Source: Candidatus Saccharimonadia bacterium (GTDB lineage: Bacteria > Patescibacteriota > Saccharimonadia > Saccharimonadales > Saccharimonadaceae). Taken from it: DNA of 64,000 nucleotides. Below the pieces are notes generated by a model that was given only the letters and a program-made list of their open reading frames with translations, was not told where the DNA came from and made no database searches. Position numbers and translations under genes: made by a program. This document shows, piece after piece, positions 58,488-64,000 of the stretch (positions are counted from its first letter, which is position 1; the number at the start of each line of letters is the position of its first letter). The stretch is from NCBI GenBank assembly GCA_023257145.1, contig JALRDA010000131.1, positions 11,479 through 75,478 on the forward strand. The letters run 5' to 3'.

Positions 58488-59804
58488 ATGAAGATTGCAA
58501 TCGCTGGCTACGGAGCTGAGGGGGAATCAAATTACCAGTATTGGAATACGCCCGAGAACCAAGTAGTTATCGTGGACGAGCACGAACCTGCACGTCCTGT
58601 ACCTACGGACGCCTCGATCATTATCGGTGATGATGCATTTTCAAGACTTGAGGGGTATGACCTCGTTATTCGCACGGCAGGACTCGCGCCGCGTAAGATT
58701 AAAACTGATGGCAAGATTTGGTCGGCGACCAATGAATTCTTTGCTCAATGTCCGGCGCCTATTGTCGGGGTAACCGGTAGCAAAGGCAAGGGTACGACGA
58801 GTAGCCTGATTGCTAGCATCCTTCGCGCGTCAGGTCGCACTGTGCATTTAGTCGGTAACATCGGCGTACCTGCCTTGGATGTATTACCTCAAATAGCCAA
58901 AAACGACATTGTCGTCTACGAACTAAGCAGCTTTCAATTGTGGGATCTCGAAACGTCGCCACACATAGCTGTCGTTTTAATGATTGAACCTGACCATCTC
59001 GATGTGCACGATGATATGGATGAATATGTTAATGCAAAAGCAAATATCCGACGCCATCAGACCTGTGATGATATCTGTATCTATCATCCGACTAACGAAT
59101 ACTCTCGTCGGATTGCGATGATCAATCTGAACGTTCATGGTGCGGACGTGCAGGCTGGGGCAATCGGTCGGTATGCAATCGAGGACGATAATCAGGTATA
59201 TGTAAAAGACGGGATGTTTATGGCCCGCAATCGCAACATCTGTTCGATAGCAGCACTTCAGCTACCGGGAGTTCATAATATCGAGAATGCCTGTGCCGCG
59301 ATTAGTGCCGCTTTGAATGTTGGCGGAGTTGAGCCGGATGCTGTCAGGGAGGGTCTTCAAAATTTCACTGGCCTAGCTCATCGACTGAAGCATGTACGCG
59401 AGGTTGAAGGGGTCACGTATTATGATGATAGCATCGCAACAACACCAGGGAGTGCGATTGCTGCGATACATGCATTTTCGCAGCCAAAGGTACTCATTCT
59501 TGGTGGATCAAGTAAGGGGGCTGATTTTACTGAATTGGCAGAGACCGCGGCTCGGTCGAATGTCAAAGTAGCGATTCTTATTGGCGACGAGGCAAATAAA
59601 ATCGAGTCCGCACTTCAGCTGGCTGGCGTGAAAAGTGTTAATTTAGGCAGTGACGTTACGATGGATAATGTGGTACTTGCTGCTAGTCAGCAGGCGACTG
59701 CCGGTGACGTTGTGATCCTTAGTCCATCGTGTGCCAGCTTTGGTATGTTTAAGAACTACGGTGATCGCGGCGACCAGTTCATCGCAGCCGTGAACGCGCT
59801 ATAA
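58488..59804 (+). CDS. murD: UDP-N-acetylmuramoylalanine--D-glutamate ligase
   Basis: A 438-residue Mur ligase that adds D-glutamate, the product of murI, to the peptidoglycan precursor. The N-terminal Rossmann-like part (IAGYGAEGESNYQYW), the ATP loop VTGSKGKGTTSSLI, the carbamylated-Lys region, and the C-terminal SPSCASFGMFKNYGDRGDQF signature of MurD are present. It follows the M16 gene by two bases, so they are cotranscribed. Confidence 0.93.
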   Translation: MKIAIAGYGAEGESNYQYWNTPENQVVIVDEHEPARPVPTDASIIIGDDAFSRLEGYDLVIRTAGLAPRKIKTDGKIWSATNEFFAQCPAPIVGVTGSKGKGTTSSLIASILRASGRTVHLVGNIGVPALDVLPQIAKNDIVVYELSSFQLWDLETSPHIAVVLMIEPDHLDVHDDMDEYVNAKANIRRHQTCDDICIYHPTNEYSRRIAMINLNVHGADVQAGAIGRYAIEDDNQVYVKDGMFMARNRNICSIAALQLPGVHNIENACAAISAALNVGGVEPDAVREGLQNFTGLAHRLKHVREVEGVTYYDDSIATTPGSAIAAIHAFSQPKVLILGGSSKGADFTELAETAARSNVKVAILIGDEANKIESALQLAGVKSVNLGSDVTMDNVVLAASQQATAGDVVILSPSCASFGMFKNYGDRGDQFIAAVNAL

Positions 59805-59849
59805 TTTTGCTACAATAATATAATGACGACGAGAAAGGGGAAGTGACCT

Positions 59850-60929
59850 ATGCAGCCACTAACGAAGCGACTTGATACGTTACGCCAATCAATCGCTAGT
59901 GCCTACGACCAATTGGCAATCGACGAAAAGGCTGCTCAATTAGCGGCTTTTGAAGATGAGCTTGCTTCTCCTGAGATTTGGAACAATCCAGCCTACGCTC
60001 AAGAGAAAAGTAAGCAACTCGCTGCACTGCAGGCGATGGTGCAACCATGGCATATCTTGCGTGGACAGGCTGATGATATGTGCGAACTTATGGAGCTCGG
60101 TGATGATAGCTTAGCGACTGAATTCGATACACAAATCAGTGCGCTAGAATTAGAGCTATCGGAACGAAAAAAAGAGCTGCTGTTTAATGGTCCGTACGAC
60201 GACCACAATGCGATTATCAGGCTGAGTGCTGGCGCTGGCGGAACTGACGCGCAAGATTGGACAGAAATGCTTGAGCGTATGTATTTACGTTGGGCGGAAA
60301 AAGCTGGCATGCAAACTTCGATCGTCGAGCGTTCAGCTGCTGACGAGGCGGGCATTAAAAGTAGCGTCATTGAAGTAACTGGTCCGTATTCCTATGGAAA
60401 ACTCCGTTCAGAAAATGGTGTCCACCGGCTGGTTCGACTTAGTCCCTTTAATAGCGACAATCTGCGCCAAACTAGTTTTGCCTTGGTTGACGTGCTGCCG
60501 CAGATCACGGCGCCGGACGAAGTCGTAATCGATGACAAAGATCTAAAAGTAGACGTCTATCGTGCAGGCGGCCATGGTGGTCAGTCGGTTAATACGACGG
60601 ACAGTGCAGTGCGAATTACACATATCCCAACAAACATCGTAGTAGCTATTCAAAACGAGCGTTCACAGCTCCAGAACAAAGAAACGGCTATGAAGATTTT
60701 GCGCTCCAAGCTTGCGCAGCTGCAGTTAGAGCAGCATGCAGAAAGTATTAGTGATCTGCAGGCAAACGAATCAGCTAGCTGGGGTAGTCAGATTCGCAAC
60801 TATGTTCTGCATCCGTATACGATGGTCAAAGATACGCGCACAAAGCATGAAGACCGTGATGCGAGCGGCGTTTTAGACGGCAAAATTGACGGCTTTATTG
60901 ACGCTTATCTAGAGGCGAATCTTGGCTAG
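59850..60929 (+). CDS. prfB: peptide chain release factor 2, no programmed frameshift
   Basis: A 359-residue factor reading UAA and UGA. The codon-recognition motif SPF is in RLVRLSPFNSDNLRQTS and GGQ in AGGHGGQSVNTTDSAVRI. The gene is one continuous frame from ATG 59850 with AAAGGGGAAG before it; the in-frame UGA frameshift site found near codon 25 in many bacteria is absent. A TACAAT box lies at about 59810. Its presence shows that UGA is read as stop in this organism. Confidence 0.97.
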   Translation: MQPLTKRLDTLRQSIASAYDQLAIDEKAAQLAAFEDELASPEIWNNPAYAQEKSKQLAALQAMVQPWHILRGQADDMCELMELGDDSLATEFDTQISALELELSERKKELLFNGPYDDHNAIIRLSAGAGGTDAQDWTEMLERMYLRWAEKAGMQTSIVERSAADEAGIKSSVIEVTGPYSYGKLRSENGVHRLVRLSPFNSDNLRQTSFALVDVLPQITAPDEVVIDDKDLKVDVYRAGGHGGQSVNTTDSAVRITHIPTNIVVAIQNERSQLQNKETAMKILRSKLAQLQLEQHAESISDLQANESASWGSQIRNYVLHPYTMVKDTRTKHEDRDASGVLDGKIDGFIDAYLEANLG

Positions 60930-60958
60930 CGGTGTATAGCATTTCATAGTGCCTATGC

Positions 60959-60964
60959 TATAAT
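60959..60964 (+). promoter_or_regulatory. extended -10 box of ftsE-ftsX, near-leaderless
   Basis: TGCTATAAT; predicted +1 at 60971, five bases before the ATG at 60976. Confidence 0.6.
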
Positions 60965-60975
60965 TAACAACAGCA

Positions 60976-61659
60976 ATGATATTACTAGACCGCGTCACCA
61001 AATCATACGGTAAAGATATGAAGCCGGCGCTCAACCGCATCAGTTTACATGTCGAGCCAAAAGAGTTCGTTATTTTAGTTGGCACTAGTGGTGCAGGTAA
61101 GACAACGTTACTACGACTTCTTACTCGCGAAGAAAAACCAACCAGTGGAAAAATTGTTGTCGGTGGAATTGATTACGATACGTTAAAAGACAAGCATATT
61201 CCACTTTTGCGCCGCAAGATCGGGGTTGTTTTCCAGGACTTTAAACTGTTGCCGCAACGAACTGTTTTTGAAAATATCGCTTTTGCCCTAGAGATTGCGG
61301 GCATGACAAACCGAGAAATTAAAAACACCGTACCAAAGGTGATCGAACTTGTCGGATTGGCGGGTAAGGAAAAGAACTTCCCACACCAACTATCTGGTGG
61401 TGAGCGTCAACGCGTGGCGATTGCGCGTGCTGTTGTACGCCAGCCAAAGATTTTGATTGCTGACGAGCCGACGGGAAACTTGGATCCAAAGCATAGTTGG
61501 GATATCGTTCGTCTGCTTGAAAAGATCAACAAATACGGCACAACGGTTTTACTAACAACGCACAACGTCGAAATTGTTAATAAATTGAAACGTCGCGTTG
61601 TGACATTAGAGCACGGCAAGATCAGCAGCGACCAGGCGCAGGGGAGTTACAAACAGTAA
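60976..61659 (+). CDS. ftsE: cell division ATP-binding protein FtsE
   Basis: A 227-residue ABC ATPase. Walker A VGTSGAGKTTLLRLL, the Q-loop in GVVFQDFKLLPQRTVFENIAFAL, signature LSGGERQRVAIARAV and Walker B ILIADEPTGNLDPKHSWDIV are present; the VFQDFKLLP segment is typical of FtsE. With FtsX it controls wall hydrolases at the division site. Its stop overlaps the ftsX ATG by one base. Confidence 0.97.
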   Translation: MILLDRVTKSYGKDMKPALNRISLHVEPKEFVILVGTSGAGKTTLLRLLTREEKPTSGKIVVGGIDYDTLKDKHIPLLRRKIGVVFQDFKLLPQRTVFENIAFALEIAGMTNREIKNTVPKVIELVGLAGKEKNFPHQLSGGERQRVAIARAVVRQPKILIADEPTGNLDPKHSWDIVRLLEKINKYGTTVLLTTHNVEIVNKLKRRVVTLEHGKISSDQAQGSYKQ

Positions 61660-62639
61660 TGGCTAAGCGAAAATTAGATGCAAAAGCGTTTGCACAGCAA
61701 AAACGTAAACGTCGACAATTATTAACGTTTGCACGGATGTGCCGATACGGCGTTAATAACTTTAGTCGTAATGCATGGCTAACCGTTGCTGCAACAGCAA
61801 TTATGACAATCACGCTGCTTGTGGTCTTTACGACATTCGTATCACGTAATGTTTTGATTGATACTGTCGGGGTGATTCGAGATAGCGTCGATATGTCGAT
61901 ATATGTTAAAACCGATATCTCGGACGAGAATATCACTGCGATCGAAAATGGTCTGAAGAGCCTTTCAACAGTCAAGGATGTTCGCTATGTGAGCCCAGAT
62001 GAAGCCCAAAAAGAATTTGCTAGGGCTAATGCAACAAACTCTGGTGCGCTCGAAGCGCTGAACGAGGCGACAAATCGTTTTCCTGGTACGTACAGCGTCA
62101 AGCTAGTAGATATTAACGACACCAAAGAGCTACAGGACTTTGTGAAAAATAACCAAGCTGTTAAGGAAAGTATTGATCCAAATCGTCAGCCATCTTTTGC
62201 TGGTGAGCGAAAATCGGCGATTGAAAACATCGGTAGGGCAGTTGGTGTCGCTGAAAAGGCAGGATTGATCGCAAGTATCGTCTTTGTCGCCATATCGTCG
62301 TTGATTGTCTTTAATACGATTCGTATGGCAATCTTTAACCGAAAAGACGAAATACAGATGATGAAGTTGATCGGTGCTGACAAAAGCTTTATTCGTGGAC
62401 CGTTCCTAGTCGAGGCGATGGTATACGGTGCAATCGCTGCGATCATTGCGACGATCTTAGGTCTCGCGCTACTGCAGGCATCTAGTGCGAAACTGCTCGA
62501 AGCAGGGGTGAATGTTGATAGTACGCTGGCGTACATGACGACGTACATGCCATTTGTGATGCTTGCAATGATTGTTCTCGGTTGTCTCATCGGCGTTGTG
62601 TCGTCTCTATTCGCCACTCAGCGCTACCTCAAGCTGTAA
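61659..62639 (+). CDS. ftsX: cell division permease-like protein FtsX
   Basis: A 326-residue membrane protein with FtsX topology: a basic cytoplasmic start, a first helix (about residues 40-65), an extracellular domain (about 70-205), and three C-terminal helices (about 210-235, 258-280 and 295-318). The extracellular part is where FtsX binds its hydrolase or adaptor. It overlaps ftsE by one base. Confidence 0.96.
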   Translation: MAKRKLDAKAFAQQKRKRRQLLTFARMCRYGVNNFSRNAWLTVAATAIMTITLLVVFTTFVSRNVLIDTVGVIRDSVDMSIYVKTDISDENITAIENGLKSLSTVKDVRYVSPDEAQKEFARANATNSGALEALNEATNRFPGTYSVKLVDINDTKELQDFVKNNQAVKESIDPNRQPSFAGERKSAIENIGRAVGVAEKAGLIASIVFVAISSLIVFNTIRMAIFNRKDEIQMMKLIGADKSFIRGPFLVEAMVYGAIAAIIATILGLALLQASSAKLLEAGVNVDSTLAYMTTYMPFVMLAMIVLGCLIGVVSSLFATQRYLKL

Positions 62640-62657
62640 TTTACATTACACATTTGA

Positions 62658-62686
62658 TTGACAGCCGATTACGCATATGCTAATAT
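62658..62686 (+). promoter_or_regulatory. consensus promoter of the CHAP hydrolase gene, near-leaderless
   Basis: TTGACA (62658-62663), 17 bases, TAATAT (62681-62686) preceded by TGC. Predicted +1 at 62693, two bases before the ATG at 62695. Confidence 0.75.
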
Positions 62687-62694
62687 AAGAAGTA

Positions 62695-63858
62695 ATGAAG
62701 CAACGGTCCACCACACCAGTTACATCAGGCCTCGTCACCAAGTTCGCGCTTGTCGCAACTGCTGCTATGATGGCCATTGCGACACCTCTTGCGCTCATGC
62801 CAAAGGCATCAGCTCGCGATTATCAGGCAGAAATTAATGCCGTTCAAAGTCAGATCGATCAATTTCAAGCTGAAGCTGCTCGACTGAGCGGGCAAGCCAA
62901 GACACTAGAAAATGAGTTAGCGCAACTTGCTTCTGAAAAAGCAGGTATCCAGGCGCAGATCGACCTTAGCCAGGCTAAGTATGAAAAACTAATTGCTGAC
63001 ATTAAAGCAAACGAACAAAAGATTGCCGACAACAAAGATGCGCTTGGTGCAACGATTGCCGACATGTATGTTGATGATCGCATTACGCCTATCGAGATGA
63101 TTGCTAGTAGTAACAATATCGGCGACTATGTCGACAAAGAATCATACCGTTCATCGATCAATGATCAGTTAACGGCAACAATCGATACTATTCGCAAACT
63201 TAAAAAAGAACTAGAGCAGCAAAAAGTCGATGTCGAACGTGTGCTCGCTGACCAGAAGAACCAGCGTGAAGCACTTGCCGCCAAGGAAGCTGAACGCCAG
63301 CGTTTGATGGAAGAGACAAAGGGTCAAGAGCAAGTTTACCAATCTATGTCAGCGCAGAGTGAAGCAAAGAAGCGCCAACTGCAAAGCGAACAGCAAGCAG
63401 CTATCCGCGCAGCCTACAGTAGCGGCGGCGGCGGTAGTGCGGTTGCTGGTGACCCAGCCCGAGGCGGCTACCCAGCTAAGTACGCAAATGCCGACTACTA
63501 CGCCTACGTTCCAGACGAATGGGGTATGATTGCCCGTCAGTGTGTTAGCTACACAGCATGGAAAGTGCATCAAAAAACCGGTGGCCGCATGCCTTACTGG
63601 GGTGGTCGCGGTAACGCAAACCAATGGCCAGGTAATGCAATGGCCGCAGGTATTCCTGTAGATCGCACACCGCGTGCAGGCTCGGTTGCAGTCATGATGG
63701 CAGGGCAGTATGGCCACGTCGCCTGGGTAGAATCAGTCAATTCCGATGGCACCGTTAATGTTAGCCAGTATAACGAATTAACATCTGCAGGATGGGGCAA
63801 TTATAGCGAACGCTACAATGTATCGCCTGGCACGTACGATTACTATATTCACTTCTAA
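62695..63858 (+). CDS. PcsB/CwlO-like wall hydrolase: coiled coil plus CHAP domain
   Basis: A 387-residue secreted protein. A signal peptide of about 40 residues ends near KASA. A long two-stranded coiled coil follows (about 45-240), then a Gly/Ser linker and a CHAP amidase/endopeptidase domain with catalytic C283 (RQCVSYTAW) and H341 (YGHVAWVE). This is the design of PcsB, which is held inactive by its coiled coil until FtsEX releases it to cut peptidoglycan at division. Its place directly after ftsE-ftsX supports that role, although it has a separate strong promoter. Confidence 0.93.
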   Translation: MKQRSTTPVTSGLVTKFALVATAAMMAIATPLALMPKASARDYQAEINAVQSQIDQFQAEAARLSGQAKTLENELAQLASEKAGIQAQIDLSQAKYEKLIADIKANEQKIADNKDALGATIADMYVDDRITPIEMIASSNNIGDYVDKESYRSSINDQLTATIDTIRKLKKELEQQKVDVERVLADQKNQREALAAKEAERQRLMEETKGQEQVYQSMSAQSEAKKRQLQSEQQAAIRAAYSSGGGGSAVAGDPARGGYPAKYANADYYAYVPDEWGMIARQCVSYTAWKVHQKTGGRMPYWGGRGNANQWPGNAMAAGIPVDRTPRAGSVAVMMAGQYGHVAWVESVNSDGTVNVSQYNELTSAGWGNYSERYNVSPGTYDYYIHF

Positions 63859-63881
63859 ATCGACACAATTGTATAAATGAC

Positions 63882-63909
63882 ATAGCGCACCACAACCCTG
63901 GTGCGCTAT
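63882..63909 (+). terminator. hairpin after the CHAP gene, overlapping the next -10 box
   Basis: ATAGCGCACCA (63882-63892) pairs with TGGTGCGCTAT (63899-63909). Its last bases form part of a TATAAT (63907-63912) for the next gene. Confidence 0.65.
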
Positions 63910-63954
63910 AATCATAAGGAGTATTTTATTTTTAATTGAATAAGGGGAATGCGA

Positions 63955-64000
63955 GTGTCATCTAATAATAAGTCTATGGCTGCGCCATTGTTGCAGCCTG
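63955..64000 (+). CDS. start of a gene running off the right edge
   Basis: GTG 63955 (or ATG 63949) begins an open frame, starting SSNNKSMAAPLLQP, that leaves the window. AAGGGGA ends seven bases before the GTG, and a TATAAT lies at 63907-63912. Too little is visible to name it. Confidence 0.5.
   Translation, partial: MSSNNKSMAAPLLQP

Noticed and set aside
59850..59960. RF2 frameshift signal
   Set aside because: The reading frame is continuous and no in-frame TGA with a CTT before it was found near codon 25.
1..64000. Alternative genetic code with TGA as Gly
   Set aside because: Several genes such as map and proS end in TGA with normal family length, and an RF2 gene is present.
1..64000. 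CRISPR array, insertion sequence or prophage
   Set aside because: No regularly spaced repeats, transposase, integrase or phage structural genes were recognised.

Overview
The window looks like a chromosomal segment of a Candidate Phyla Radiation (Patescibacteria) bacterium, most likely a Candidatus Saccharibacteria (TM7) relative. The reasons are a dense single-copy housekeeping set with many short proteins (a 414-residue prolyl-tRNA synthetase without the editing insertion, a short-lid adenylate kinase, a 213-residue glutamate racemase), almost no biosynthetic genes, peptidoglycan and division genes, many small secreted or membrane proteins without known relatives, and promoters lying directly against start codons. 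G+C is moderate (40-48 % in most housekeeping stretches judged by eye). The code is standard: TGA is used as a stop and both RF1 and RF2 are present. I see no rRNA, complete tRNA, CRISPR, transposase or phage genes. The taxonomic call is inference from gene content, not from a marker phylogeny.

Layout: 1-11 kb carries a partial phosphoribosyltransferase, a winged-helix regulator, recJ, an unknown gene on the minus strand, a type IV pilin-like protein, rpsU-yqeY-adk-map, murI (minus), ftsA-ftsZ, a zinc-finger-less nrdR, and a thioredoxin-like protein paired with VKOR. At 11.0-14.7 kb an ultrashort-Stem-I T-box leader precedes a Nudix gene and ileS. At 14.8-16.6 kb lies a G+C-rich surface-fibre locus: a TasA/CalY-like secreted protein, a Pro/Thr/Ser-rich secreted protein and a SipW-type signal peptidase. 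From 16.7 to 28 kb there are a C26 amidohydrolase, membrane proteins, a small zincin, several large cell-surface proteins (lamin-tail/Ig-like, CAP, RCC1 repeats), orphan small genes and rplU.

28-43 kb: parA-parB, lepB (minus), an LCP cell-wall ligase, an HtrA protease, prfA-prmC and rpmE (minus), rpsB-tsf, two orphan genes, and frr-nucleotidyltransferase-uppS-rseP-CPBP protease. 43-54 kb: proS, greA, lysS, three minus-strand genes including hsp20 with a CIRCE operator, a DEAH-like helicase, an ABC transporter pair, serS and a ribosome hibernation factor. 54-64 kb: secA, an M16 protease, murD, prfB, ftsE-ftsX and a CHAP-domain cell-wall hydrolase; a new gene begins at the right edge.

Themes that join the genes: translation and its tRNA supply; cell envelope building and remodelling (murI, murD, uppS, LCP, FtsEX with its hydrolase); and export and folding of surface proteins (SecA, LepB, SipW, VKOR, HtrA, RseP), fitting a small episymbiont that invests heavily in its surface. 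The most unusual points are the Actinobacteria-style T-box, the TasA/SipW island with base composition unlike its neighbours, NrdR without its zinc cysteines, and at least a dozen genes whose extended -10 box predicts leaderless or near-leaderless mRNA.
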